Below, one piece after another: positions 1 through 11,534 of a stretch of 64,000 nucleotides of DNA. The notes under the pieces were generated by a model. The model made no database searches, was not told the DNA's origin, and saw nothing but the letters and a program-made list of their open reading frames with translations. Within the stretch, counting starts at the first letter, position 1. Each line of letters begins with the position of its first letter. Source of the stretch: Amaurobius ferox (taxonomy: Eukaryota; Arthropoda; Arachnida; Araneae; Amaurobiidae); contig OX578145.1 of assembly GCA_951213105.1 (NCBI GenBank), positions 116,887,239 through 116,951,238 of the forward strand. Reading direction: 5' to 3'. Position numbers and translations under genes: made by a program.

Positions 1-898
1 GTCATTAAAAAACCCAATTTTTCTTGGTGATACAGTGAGGGAGGTTGCTGTAACTATAATTGTCATACCTGTGCTAGCTTTCTTCGAAAATCACCCCTTG
101 GCACTCAAGAAAAAACATAAAAGCATTAAAATTGCTATTTTTAAGCTAAAAATAGTATTAACAGTATATTTTTGCGGTGTAATTAATAGTTTGTTTTATT
201 CTCAATCATGGATACAAAAGATTTCCGTTAAATATACATGAAAAGAGGTTTTATAAACACCCATGTTGCACCCAATTTCACCCCATGTTAACTCCCATAG
301 GGAGTTTTAGTTTGTCTCCACTCTGCAAGCAATGGCGGACTCATGCAAGGCTATCTAAAACATTCTTATTCTAAAACTATCTTATTCTAGCTGGCCTTGA
401 CTCATGCCGGTGGCGTATGGAATGACGACGCATCGCACCCCGTTCCGGATGCAGCCGGGGCCGGCGGGATTAGTTCTGTTTCTTATCTGATAAGAAGAAG
501 AAATCCCGCCGGCCCCGATGCAGCTCCTTAGAAATTTTTGGGAGAAACTGTGCAACGGGTGCAACTTTCCCGAAAAAGAGGAGTTGCTGGGGTAGCTTTT
601 GGGAGTTACGGAACTTCCCGGTAAAAACACTGTGGAACCGCAAAATATTTTCATTCGCTCTCCCGTGCATTCCTCGTGTTCATTTTCGAAATTTAAGGAG
701 GATCGTAAGGTGGACGGCTTCGACCAGAGATATAGGTATGTGACCCTATATTTCACCTCGATGGTGGACGGCAGCGACGAGTGCGCACGATTTCCCGCGG
801 TGCAATTTTTTCTGTGCGGTAAAAAAGGGGGGAAAAAAGAAGTCACTCACTTTAGCTTTTCAGTTCGCCAGAGTGAAAAAGTTAGTCGCTAGTGGTGA
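1..898. other. Non-coding leading segment with a GC-richer patch
   Basis: No recognisable protein or RNA gene is seen. From about 395 to 900 the base composition is clearly richer in G+C and CpG than the surroundings, and it contains the nested hairpin at 456-517. Short open frames exist on both strands here but match no family I recognise. The patch could be part of an uncharacterised repeat or the edge of a 5' region lying outside the window; this is inference. Confidence 0.4.
456..517. repeat. Nested perfect inverted repeat (GC-rich hairpin)
   Basis: A 16-bp arm at 456-471 (CGGGGCCGGCGGGATT) is repeated as an exact reverse complement at 502-517. The intervening 30 bases contain a second perfect inverted repeat, TTCTTATC (479-486) and GATAAGAA (488-495), separated by one base. 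The two nested stems could extrude as one long cruciform or fold as one RNA hairpin. ATGCAGC also occurs just outside each arm as a direct repeat. Confidence 0.8.
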
Positions 899-2458
899 CT
901 GGGCGATCGTATTTTTTTAGCCCTGGCCGCACCAGAAAACCAAGCTAGATGAAAAAATTGTTTCTCATCTTCTGAAATATGTAGAAATACTTGGGCAAAA
1001 TATTCTTTTTTGGGATGATTTATTTCATAAGGAATGACCCATAGGGAAAGTATTAGAATCGTGTCGAAAATCTCAACTCAAGTTCTTGACAGATCTAAAC
1101 GTTTTAGATTTAGGACCTCTAGAACATGAAAAAAACTATTTTTAACATGACGTCTGTTTGTGTAATGTATGTATCCACTCTAATTCAAAAACTAATGGAC
1201 CAAGTTTTGTAGGATTTTATAGGCATATCACTTGTGGATTACCATGGTGCTGATTAGATTTTAGTACGATTTGGTATAAAAGAACCTGCTTTTTTTGTGA
1301 AATGGTACACAAAAATCTTATGTATCCACTCTAGCTAAAAGACTAATTGACCAAATTTCACAAAATCTGGTAGATCACACTCAAATCACTTGTGGGATTC
1401 TAAAATCACTTGTGGGACACCAAAATCTAATCACTGGTACTGATTAGATTTTGGTGTGATTTGTGATAAAACATTCATCTTTTTTTGTGAAATGTCCCAC
1501 AAAAATCATCAAAATCTAAATTAAAAGGTTACGTATGCTCAAATGCATCAATTAAATATTTGTTTTGTAAGTAATATTCGACAATAAAAAGAGTAAGACC
1601 AACCCCATTACTCTAGGACTGACCTTGTTCGAGATATTTAAGCTTTTTCGCATTTTTGCTATGCCGTCTTTGAAAGTATGTCCCATAACCAAATGAAAAC
1701 TCAAATTGAATTAAAATTGAAAATTCAGTGTAATTTGAAATAATGCATGTGATTTTGTGCAATTAAACTCAATTTAATGAATTATTAAAAAAATAAAGAG
1801 AAAATGAATTTAATTTTATAGGGAAAGTCATGTGCTGCCCATATCAGATTTTTAGATTAAGATCGCAATAGACCAAATGTTAATAATAAAGAATGGAGGA
1901 CTTTTTTTTTCTCTTCAATAATGAAATTTATACATCACTGAAAGCATCTAAAGTCAAATATAAGTGAAAACCCATTTTGGTCAGAATTGTATGAAAACAT
2001 ATTTTGCATTAAAAATATTTTGCAAAATTTACAATTTGATATAAACAATTTTGGCATCTGTTATAAAATTGAATCCAAGTTCATCAGTGACCAAAACTCA
2101 TCAGTGTTTAGGTGTTGGTGAATTGATTTATTTATGCAATATTAAATTTTGTGTGGGAGGTGGACAAGAATTTTGACAAACATATCAAAAACTTTAATAT
2201 GAACTTTAGTTTAAATTGATATGCACATTATGGATGCACTCTGCAATTCTTTTCATTTTGTGCTACTATTTTACCCATTATTTTTAGTATTTTGTGCCAC
2301 TATTCCATTATTTTTTAGGGTTATGTGCTGTGGCAACCCTTAGAATAATAACCAGGTTGTGGTAGGCTATAAAATTTGGCACGCGGACAATGAGGACAAG
2401 GTGGTCAGTGTTTACCTAAATGATTTACAACCTACAAGTAACTTTTATTTTAATTATA
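899..2458. other. AT-rich non-coding stretch with small inverted repeats
   Basis: No gene is recognised. A perfect 16-bp inverted repeat lies at 1418-1433 and 1441-1456 (CACCAAAATCTAATCA and its complement, 7-bp spacer). A related degenerate inverted motif is near 1225-1260. At 1822-1852 a 31-bp segment is an almost exact reverse complement (two mismatches) of 6141-6171, so the two belong to one dispersed repeat family. Confidence 0.6.
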
Positions 2459-3856
2459 CACTGGCGGAAAATAAAATCCCAACACCATGAAGGAGTTGTG
2501 CCAGATAAATAAAATTTGGGAGGCTCGTTTGCACATATGAAAGATGACTCCTATTCAAATTTCGAGCTAGACGAATAAGAATGGCGCCAGTAGCTCCACT
2601 ATGATCATGCAAATCACGTGTGCTTTAAATATTCGGTGTAAACTTCGTGAGTGTTATTTATCTTCCAGACTGGCGTTGTGAGCTGGGTTTGAGTCAAGAA
2701 TGCCTTTAAGGAGACGAATAAGGCAGTATCAGCAGCTTAGTGAGTTTGAACGAGGCCGTATAATAGGGCTACGAGAAGGTGGATTTTCTTTCCGCGATAT
2801 TTCAGAAAGACTTGGCAGGAATGTATCCACTGTGCATGATTGTTGGCAACAGTGGTCACTGGAAGGCACTGTCTCAAGAAGACTGGGTCCGGTCGCACAT
2901 GGGAGGAAAGACCGCCATATTCGCCGCATGGCTGTGGTGGGTCGTACTGCATCTGCAGCAGCAATTAGAGCTTCTATTGGCCCCAGAGTGACAGCGAACT
3001 GTAAGAAATCGATTACTTGAAGGACAGCTCCGAGCCAGACAGCCTGCAGCATTCACACCACTAACTCCGAATCACTGCCATCTGCGACGTCAGTGGTATC
3101 AATCTAGAGCTCATTGGAAGGCAGAGTGGAGATCTGTTGTATTTATTCTCAGATAAGAGTCGTTTCTGTCTTGGTGCCAGTGATGGTCGTATGTTGGTAA
3201 GAAGGAGGCCAGGTGAGCGCTTGGAACCAAGCTGTCTGCGGGGTAGACACTCTGGGGCTACACCAAGAGTTATTGTCTGGGGAGTCATTTCCTATGACAG
3301 CAGGAGCACTCTCGTCGTTATCCTAAGCACATTGGCAGCAAATTTGGACATCAGACTGGTGATTGAGCCGGTTGTGCTGTCATTCATGAGCAGTATTCAA
3401 GAGGATGTTTTCCAACAGTATAACGCTCGTCTTCATACCTCTGCTGCCACCCAACGTGCTCTACAGAGTGTCGACATGTTGCCTTGGCCTGCGAAACCAC
3501 CAGATCTTTCTCCCATCGAGCACGTATGGGACATTATTGGAAGCATCAACCACAACCAGCATTAACCGTTGCTGATTTGACTGACCAAGTGCAACAGGCA
3601 TGGAACTCCATCCCAAAATGACATGCGGCACCTGTATGACACAATGCATGCACGTTTGCATTCAAAATCGTGGTGACTACAGCGGTTATTAATATACTAC
3701 CATTTCACATTTGAAATGGCTCTTCTCGCGCATACTTTAACGTGTGACCTTGAAACTTTAATCAAATAAGTATATTACCTACACAATTGCTTTGCCTAAA
3801 TTTCATTCCTCTAAACTAATTTTTTCTTGGTGTTGGGATTTTATTTTCCGCCAGTG
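2459..3856 (+). mobile_element. Tc1-family DNA transposon with perfect 29-bp terminal inverted repeats
   Basis: The element is 1398 bp, typical for Tc1. The left terminus CACTGGCGGAAAATAAAATC (2459 onward) is matched by an exact 29-bp reverse complement at 3828-3856. A TA dinucleotide flanks each end (2457-2458 and 3857-3858), the target duplication expected of Tc1/mariner. The internal transposase gene (2700-3675) is broken, so the copy is non-autonomous, yet its ends are undamaged and could still be recognised by a transposase supplied in trans. It lies beyond the 3' end of IQUB. Confidence 0.95.
2700..3675 (+). pseudogene. Tc1-like DD34E transposase, frameshifted and with a lost catalytic Asp
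   Basis: The frame opens with ATG at 2700 and encodes a helix-turn-helix N-terminus (LSEFERGRIIGLREGG, then SVSTVH-type second helix). A stop near 3018 breaks it. The catalytic core resumes in another frame from about 3137: FSDKSRF carries the first Asp, and SPIEHVWD carries the final Glu. The segment that should read QQDNARPH reads QQYNARLH, so the second catalytic Asp is Tyr. A further frameshift near 3540 and a stop at about 3618 precede the C-terminal HARLHSK segment. Family assignment is firm; activity is excluded by the breaks and the missing Asp. Confidence 0.92.
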
Positions 3857-5218
3857 TATATTAATTCAAAATAAACATGCAAAATGTTTTCTGTGTAAAA
3901 AATTGAAGAGAGATAGCGACAAATTTTTACTCTGCTTATATTGAGAGAGAGTGTGTGTGTGCACATCTAGTGTCTCTTCCTGTTAAAATCATATCAAGAG
4001 TTGAAAGAGTATACACATGTTGATTCTACCCTATCTACAGCAGTTATCTGATAAAAGTTGTGAGGTCTAAATAACCTTTTGTTATTATTTTCCTCAGTTT
4101 TCATTATAATTTATGTTTAAATTTCAGGCATGAGATTCTTCCACTTTTCCCGAAAAATTCAGTTTTATTCTTAATAATTTTTTTTCCTCGGACAAAATTC
4201 CGTTTTTCAAAGAAAATCGCCGAGAAATCTGCGCACTCCTGCCTACAAAACCCACCATATGTAAATTTAACTGCCATGCACACTACATTCATAAATTGGC
4301 CACTCCCTGCTGAATGAGGGAACACAGAGTTTCTTCAATTTTATGCTTCTCATGTAATATCATCAGTCATTTCGGAGCACGTACACAAGCAATAAGGGGG
4401 CTTTTAGAAAAAGCACTTCCTCGTTCTTCCCTTTTCTTTTCTAACATGTCATTCTTGCCTAGTGAACTGTGGGTTCTGCAAAAGTCGATGAGGTGCTAGC
4501 AAAGGAAGACGCAGCTTCGCAAAGTTCGAGAGTAGTTTTTAGTAGCATGGGCGCAAGTATAAATAAACAACCTGCGGGGTAGAAACATAAGGGTATTATT
4601 TTTACCATAGAGTGTAATGGTAAACGGACAATGATGGTCAATAAAAACTGAAACTAAACCCATTAAACATCAAAATTTATCCTTGTGATGAAAATACGTT
4701 ATTTATAGAATACTTGAATAACAACATATATATAAAGATTCCATTTACTAAAGTGCATTTTAAGTGAATGTACACTACTTATTTTTACTGTGGTCACTAA
4801 CTGGCATTCTAAAGATGTATACATTTACTAGCAAATTCTGCAATGTATATGTAATGTATAATGCAATGTATATGCAAGCGAGAAGGGAAAGATACATAAC
4901 GATTTTTCTTTTAAAAAACTCGTGTATATATTTTAATGAAAGTGAATATTTTATTTTCAGGTTAATTAAAAATATCCATGAAACAAGATAAATTTAGTGA
5001 AATTAGAGGTTAAACGATTGAAAGTTTCCAAAGTAACCGTTTTTAATACAGAAATAATGAAAATTTCTGTACTTCTAAGGTCTAAGCAAATAAATATTTT
5101 ATTTCGGAAACATCACGAAACGTGAGGGCAAAATTGTCCGTGTGACATATCATGCCCATGCTCTATTCCAAAAGAAAAGGGGGCAGATAAAATATTTATA
5201 AAGAGACTAGGAGAAAGT
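3857..5218. other. AT-rich non-coding stretch
   Basis: No gene or transposon terminus is recognised. A short (GT)n tract occurs near 3949-3962. The few open frames are under 75 codons and resemble no family I know. Confidence 0.5.
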
Positions 5219-5258
5219 AAGGCTCCTATATATACTATACTGTCTATATAGGAGCCTT
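5219..5258. repeat. 14-bp perfect hairpin
   Basis: AAGGCTCCTATATA (5219-5232) and its exact reverse complement (5245-5258) enclose a 12-base spacer. AGGAGAAAGTA occurs as a direct repeat immediately before the left arm and again just after the right arm, so the hairpin may have arisen by a templated inversion or be a small fold-back insertion. Confidence 0.75.
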
Positions 5259-5482
5259 AGGAGAAAGTATAGAGTGTGCAGTATAGACACCAGGCCAGCG
5301 ACAATTCAACACTCCTCCCAGGAAATAAATTACTAGAGGATGGGGGGTCAAAGTCGGTTAACTCCTCGGATTGCAATTATCTGTGATTGGAAGGTGATTC
5401 AAGAAGGGGGGGGGAGGTGAAATAAAAAGGGCCTAATTAGCCTTGGATATAACCAGAGGTGTTATTGTAATTGAGCTCGGCC

Positions 5483-5640
5483 CAGGGCCGATCCTAGCAG
5501 GTGTGCAGCGAGTGCACCGCACGCGGGCGGCCAAAACAAGGGTCGGCCGCAGGCCGTATATAGTTCTATCAATCAAGCAAAATATTTTAAAACTTATAAT
5601 AAGTCGAATAAATATGCTGAATTTTAAATAGTTATTGAAA
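5483..5640 (+). mobile_element. Probable left terminus of a hAT (ZMYM-type) transposon
   Basis: CAGGGCCGATCC at 5483 followed by a GC-rich CGGGCGGCC segment resembles the 5' ends of hAT elements that encode ZMYM1-like transposases. A transposase relic of exactly that type follows at about 7795-9828 in the same orientation. Just outside the terminus lies a 32-bp segment (5444-5475) that is repeated exactly at 7747-7778. No matching right terminus is visible. Linking this end to the relic is inference. Confidence 0.5.
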
Positions 5641-6140
5641 AATCAAAATAAGTCCCATAGTTTAAGAAAAATAGAATGTTAGTGCACAGTCTGATCCGTT
5701 GTCCATTAATGTCTACTCTTTACACACATCCTTCATTTGATAGCAAAATTTGTAGGAGAGTCAGTAATACGGCATAGAAAAAGATACCAAATTTTAAATT
5801 TCTATCTAAAAAAATAACCAAGGGGTATATTTTTGAGACGCCTAACGATGTGTGTTTCGTTCCAGTGTGCGGCGGCTTATTTATGTATACCACGGTCGAC
5901 ACGCGGCTCGCAGATCAATGATCAAAAGAAACTTTATTTTAGCGTTTTCCTTTGTAGATTAGAACTGAATTATTTCGGCAAAGTTAAAGGGATGCGGCAT
6001 TGGCATTTTTTCTGCTACTTTACCAGTATATATAAGGGAAAACGAGAAAAAACATTCTCATTTCAATATGTTCATTCAATTTTGATTTAACGTACAACAA
6101 TACTGGTAACTACAATCAACATAAGTGTAAGTAAATATTA

Positions 6141-7050
6141 AAAATCTGATGTGGGCAACACATGACTTTCCTTATATAATGAAATGAATTTACTACTTTT
6201 ACAGTAAAATAAATAGGTTTTTCTTCTAGTAGATACTAATATCCTTTCCAAGATATTGAATTTTCGACAATTAGTCGTCATTTTCATTGATTTATCGTCA
6301 TTTTTATCCATTTGGCGAGATTTTCGTTAATTTGACAACATTTCAAAAAGTCGCCAAGTTGGAGACATTCCGCCAATTTCGTCGCCAAAATCTCGCCAAG
6401 CGTTATGGACGAAGAAATAAGTTATTCTTACAGCAGATAAATTGGCGTTCAAATGCAAAAGTATTACTCAAAGTATCTTTTTTCATGAATGGAACGAGCT
6501 AGATCCACGAGAATGATGCCACCCAATTTATCGCATGATATTATATATGAAAAGTGAACATGTTTCTCAATAGGAAATATTTTTTTTTCTATTTTATATG
6601 ACTTTTTGATAATTTTTTTGAAAAATGTGCAATATCTCGAGAACAGTTCATGTTAGCGTTCTAAAATTTATGTCAATCGTTTTCTAATGAAAAATTACAT
6701 AAGAAATGTCTATTTACGTAACTTTATTATTGGTTTTGATTTTTTGACGATTTTTTCAAAATTTAATTCGAAAATTTTGGGGGGTTTTGAACATTCGATT
6801 GCGTATAAAAACAATAGGCTTCCAGTGTTTACAGATTGTGATTTTTGTACCAAATTTGGTTCGAATCGGTCCATTCGTTCGTCAGTTATCGTCTCCACAG
6901 ACCCACTGACACACACACACAGACATCACTTCAAAAATGTTTGATTCGTGATCAGGGATGCTTGAAACGTGCTCTGCCGTCGAAAACTCGAATTCGAATT
7001 TTCGACCCCGTCACAATACTTTCCTTATACATTATGTATATAAGGAAAGT
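6141..7050. repeat. Dispersed repeat, copy 1 (hairpin-ended, non-coding)
   Basis: From about 6240 this segment aligns by eye with 48890-49695: shared blocks include the TTTGGCGA / CGTTAATTTGACAACATTT region, GCGTTATGGACG, GATCCACGAGAATGATG, CAATCGTTTTCTAATGAAAA, and a tail with a CA-rich tract followed by TTCGAATTCGAATTTT-like sequence. It ends in a 12-bp inverted repeat, ACTTTCCTTATA (7018-7029) and its complement (7039-7050). A similar ACTTTCC motif occurs at 6165-6171. It has no coding capacity, so it is probably a non-autonomous element or a structural repeat family. It sits between the putative hAT left end and the hAT transposase relic. Confidence 0.75.
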
Positions 7051-7794
7051 GAAAAGGGGTTGCCGTTGATTTTTGTTTAAATCAGAACTGTATAGTGTAT
7101 TATCTGTGGTAAGTACAAAACTTTTATTTTATTCATTTGATCATTTGATGTAATGTTCATTAACTTCTATCCCCTGTTCCTGTGTCACATTTTAGAGAAA
7201 AATGTGTTCTATAAAAGCTCTTGATTAGATTTATGAATGAATGAAATGTTGTGCAGGGTGTTTCCTAATTAGGTAAAAAAAATTTGGGCATATTTTTAAA
7301 CTAATTTTTAAAAAAAGCTCATATAAACATGTGTCCTGATGATTCGTTTCGGAAATAAGTACAGAATGTTTAAAACTTGAAACTTTATTTTTAATTTTTT
7401 TAAATTACGTTTGCAAAAAATAGAATTTTCTCACAAAATTGGGTAAGCGACCGGGGTTTTTTCTGAGGTTTTCATTTTTACCCAGACCTTAAAGAGCGCT
7501 ACGAATCATTATTTATTTTATATAATTTGCTGTAACTTTTTTAACAGGAATGGGGATTTCTTATGAATAACTCATTTTTCTAAGCAAAAAAAATAATGGT
7601 ATACTTCTTTAACAACGCTAGAGGTAACCCTTTTCGACAAATTTCAAAATTTCTGAAAAATTCTTATTAATTTTATTTGCATCTGTGAGTCATCATGGTA
7701 TACTTATTATCGTTCTTCTTACCTTTCTTCTAGATGTCTTCCAGAATGGATATAACCAGAGGTGTTATTGTAATTGAGATATAACCAGATATAA
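7051..7794. other. Non-coding stretch with a mariner-like terminus and a 32-bp repeat
   Basis: CAGGGTGTTTCC at 7254 resembles the terminus of mariner/MITE families, but no right end is found, so it is at best a solo remnant. The segment 7747-7778 repeats 5444-5475 exactly (32 bp) and is followed by two short partial repeats of its ATATAACCAG core. The hAT transposase frame becomes readable immediately afterwards. Confidence 0.4.
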
Positions 7795-9828
7795 CCAGGC
7801 CGAAACAGAAAGACTAAAAGAGAGTCAGGTGCCTTCTATAGAAAAAAGAAGAATACAAGAATAGAAGAAATCTCTAAACAAGCGGGAGCATTAAAAAAGG
7901 ATTGCAGACAACCGGAAAAAACTGAGCCTGAACAAAAAGGTTTGAATCAAAATGCGGAGTTTGATTATTCTCAACCATCCACATCCACCAGTACTAATGA
8001 CGATACAAACACTAAATCAATGGATGTCACACCCGATGAAGGCGATGAAATGGCAAGATCATCATCAACATCATCAATCAGTTCCATTTCCAGTGAAGCC
8101 GAATGTGAAGATGAGAGCGAAGAGGAAGAGGGTTCTGCTCAAATAGCACTAGATGATCCAGGTACTTGGCCTAACATTTTAACGAAAAAAAATATTGATT
8201 TATTGGTAGAACATGGTCCCAAACAAGTAGCAAATTTTAAATTTCCGGTCGATGAGAGTGGCAGAAAATTTATCTGTTCATATTATAACAAAACTTTAGT
8301 GAACGGGGAGGAAATAAATCGCGCGTGGCTCGGCTATTCCATAAAACTAAATCGCATTTTTTGTTTTGCATGTAAATTGTTTGCTAAAGATAGTTCAACA
8401 CAACTTGTAAGAACTGACTTTTCTGATTGTCGTCATTGTTTGGATTACCTTAATAAGCATGAAAATACTCTAAAACAAACTCTATAAGATCGTGGTGCGA
8501 AATAAAGACGAGGCTGGAAAAAAATTGTACTATTGACGCGAAACAACAAAATGTTTACAATCGAGAGGAAAAGCGATGGTCCGCCATCATTGAAAGAATT
8601 ATTGCTGTAGTACAATTTTTAGCCAGTCAAAATTTGGCATTCAGAGGAACTAGTACGAAGCTGTATCATAGAGATAATGGTAATTTTTTAAAGGCAGTGG
8701 AGATGTTGGCCAAATGTGATCCAGTTATTTCAGAACACCTTAATGTCAGTAAATGCAAAGATAACAAAACACGTATTCCACACTACTTAGGGCAGCATTT
8801 TCAAAATGAAATAATTAATATTTTAGCCGAATCTATCCGTAATGAGATAACACGCATTGTCAAAAAAGCCAAATATTACACTATAATTCTCGACTCTACA
8901 CCAGATATTAGCCACACAGAACAAATAACGTTTGTAATTAGATGTGTGAACACTACTGATGGTAAGGTAGATATTTTACAATTTTTTCTAGGATTTTTTT
9001 CAGTAACTAATACCACTGGAGAAAGTCTGTGCAATTTTCTATTAGAGAAGCTATTACCTAGTCTGCAGCTCGAAGCTAAAGATATACGGGGTCAGGACTA
9101 CGACAATGGATCGAACATGAAGGGGAAAAATAGAGGGCTTCAGAAACGGATTCTCGATATCAATCCTGGAGCATTATATATGCCGTGTGCGGCTCATACA
9201 TTAAATCTCGTCGTTAATGACGCTGCCAGCTCCAGTGGTGAAGTTTTTGCTTTTTTTATATGGTATAAGAGGTGCGTCCCCATATCGATGGGATTTACTG
9301 AAAAAACACGTGAAAAGTCTAACTTTAAAACCGTTAAGTGAAACAAGGTGGGAAAGTCGTATCAATGCTATTAGACCTCTAAAACAAGACCTAAAAAACA
9401 TTATTACTGCATTAAATGCCTTAATTGAAGATACCACCAGAGACACGAAAACCAAAATGGGTGCTGAATCAATAATTAAAAGTCTTGAAACATTTAAATT
9501 TTTGTGTTCAATTTTAATTTGGCATGATTGATTATCAAGAATTGATGTATTGAGTAAAATGCTTCAAAATCCTAAATTAAACATCGCGGAATGCATTGAA
9601 GGCTTAGATAATCTTAAAAAATATTTAGTTTCCCAACGATCTGACGATAATTTAAAAATATTTGTCGATTCAGCAACAACACTTGCTAGAGATTTAGGTA
9701 TTGATCCCGAATTTCCCATCTCGAAGCTCAGGAAAAAGGTCCGTTTATTTGATACGAGGGCAGTGATGAAACAGTTTCAAATCCTTTCCAGCAATTTAAG
9801 ACTGTGCTCTTTTTTTTGCAATTCTTGA
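7795..9828 (+). pseudogene. hAT transposase relic, ZMYM1-like (TTF-type zinc finger plus DUF4371-like core)
   Basis: The frame can be read from about 7795 with SGAFYRKKKNTRIEEISKQ, the usual start of this family, although the initiator ATG is gone. A Ser/Thr- and acid-rich linker follows. The TTF-type zinc-finger region (DPGTWPNIL to CFACKLFAKD) ends at a stop at 8485. The frame shifts and continues with SWCEIKTRLEK, then the core with ILDSTPDISHTEQ, a DNGSNMKGK segment and CAAHTLNLVVND. A second frameshift near 9240-9260 and a stop at 9529 interrupt the helical insertion. The C-terminal dimerisation end is missing: the relic stops at about 9836 against the SINE cluster. Family assignment is strong by motif order; the gene is dead. 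Confidence 0.88.
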
Positions 9829-9858
9829 TCACGCGATCTCTTCGGTAAATGAAAGACA

Positions 9859-10735
9859 CATTAAATATGTGGTTTCATAAGTTCTTCCAAGCGGTTGGTG
9901 GTAGGAAAAGGAGGGTACAGTCCCTGTGGAGACATCCCCACTGGGTTTTGGTCTAAATTGGGTGTCACTTCCCGGTCATCCAAACAGTTACTTTACACCT
10001 TTTGGTAGCCGGCCGTCCAAATAGATGCTCAAGTCCTTGGTGACGAGTCGGACGGTCTGGGTCTTCAACACCTTTTGGTAGCTTGCTCTAAGTCCTCGGA
10101 CGAGTCGGACGGTCTCGGTCTTCAACACCTTTTGGTAGCCGTGTTCATGCGGAGTACGATCACGTTAAACATGTGGGTCCGAAAGTCCTTCCGAGAGGTT
10201 GATGGTAGGGGAAGGAGGGTACGGTCCCTGTGGATGCCTCCCCCACTGGGTTCCGGTCTAAATTGGGTGGCACTTCCCGACCGTCCAAACAGTTACCTTA
10301 CACCTTTCTGGTAGGTCGGACGGTCTGGGTTTCAACAACAACAACACCTTTTGGTAGGGGCGCGGTAGCCCATTGGTTAGCGCACTGGAGTTGCACTCGG
10401 TAGGCCCGGGTTCGATTCCAGCCGCTGCCAAAACTGCCGCCGTGTTCACGCGGAGTACGATCACGTTAAACATGTGGGTCCGTAAGTTCTTCCGAGAGGT
10501 TGGTGGTATGGGAAGGAGGGTACGGTCCCTGTGGATGCCTCCCCCACTGGGTTCCGGTCTAAATTGGGTGGCACTTCCCGGCCGTCCAAACAGTTACCAT
10601 ACACCTATCTTATCTGGTAGGTCGGACGGTCTGAGTCTCAACAACAACACCTTTTGGTAGGTTACCTTACACCTTTCTGGTAGGTTGGACGGTCTGGGTT
10701 TCAACAACACCTTTTGGTAGGTGGGACGGTCTGGC
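9859..10735 (+). repeat. Cluster of three tRNA-derived SINE copies with repeated tails
   Basis: The fullest copy (about 10356-10735) has a tRNA-like head with an A-box-like block (TAGCCCATTGGTTAGCGC) and a B-box (GGTTCGATTCC). A conserved body follows (GATCACGTTAAACATGTGG, a GAGAGGTTGGTGGTA block, CCCACTGGGTTCCGGTCTAAATT), then a tail with GGTCGGACGGTCTGG and CAACAACA. Two head-less copies precede it (about 9859-10074 and 10140-10355). The tail module CACCTTTTGGTAG is reiterated several times between copies. The same family forms the array at 20215-21290 and a minus-strand copy at 52830-53096. The cluster truncates the hAT relic on its left. Confidence 0.9.
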
Positions 10736-11534
10736 TCGAAGAAAAAGAAGCACAAAACCGAAGACAGTACACAGAAAAAATATTACAAGGGGAATCTGAT
10801 GTAATACATTTGAGATGAAAAATATTCTTACTAGACTCTTATTTACAATTTGGTACTTCTAATGGAGGCGACATCAAACACAAATACCAGTATGTTATTT
10901 ATTCTGAATGTTATCCAACCATTGTATAAAATCTTCTCTCCTTGAAAGACATCTTAAATCGAAACATAAACATTTATGGACTAAATCCATTGCTTATTTT
11001 AAAACAAAATTAACTAAGCTAAAACCAATAAAAAGTTCTTCAAATCTCTCGTTACCACATGTGAAAAAAAGTTTGGAATCTTCTTATTTTGTTATAAGAA
11101 TCAGTAAAACTGGTAATCCTCACACTATTGGGTCTACTAAAGATATTCTTTTGTCACTATTTTATGAAAAATATAAACTGCCAAACTTCATCATATTCCA
11201 TTATCAAATGACACTATATGTAGACACATTCATGAAATGACAGATTCACTTGTTCAGAAGGTGAAAGGAAGTAAATATTTTGCCTTTCAATTAGATAAAT
11301 GTACACATTTTACAAACTTTGATAGATTACTAGTATGCATTCGATTTATATCAGAAATTGCAATTAATGAAGACTTTTAATTTTGTGAACCTCCTCCTGG
11401 TAGAACAATAGCAAATGAAATATTTAAAAAAATTGACAATTTTATGATGGAACACGATATTTCTTAGAAGAAAGGTATTGGTGTTTGTACTGGTGGAGCT
11501 TGGGCTTTAACAGGAAAATTTAGCAGTGTTACTA

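Noticed and set aside
599..892. Overlapping open frames on both strands in the GC-richer leading patch
   Set aside because: Neither resembles a known protein, and open frames are expected where stop codons are rarer.
7254..7700. Complete MITE starting CAGGGTGTTTCC
   Set aside because: No complementary right end or TA-bounded partner could be found; kept only as a low-confidence remnant.
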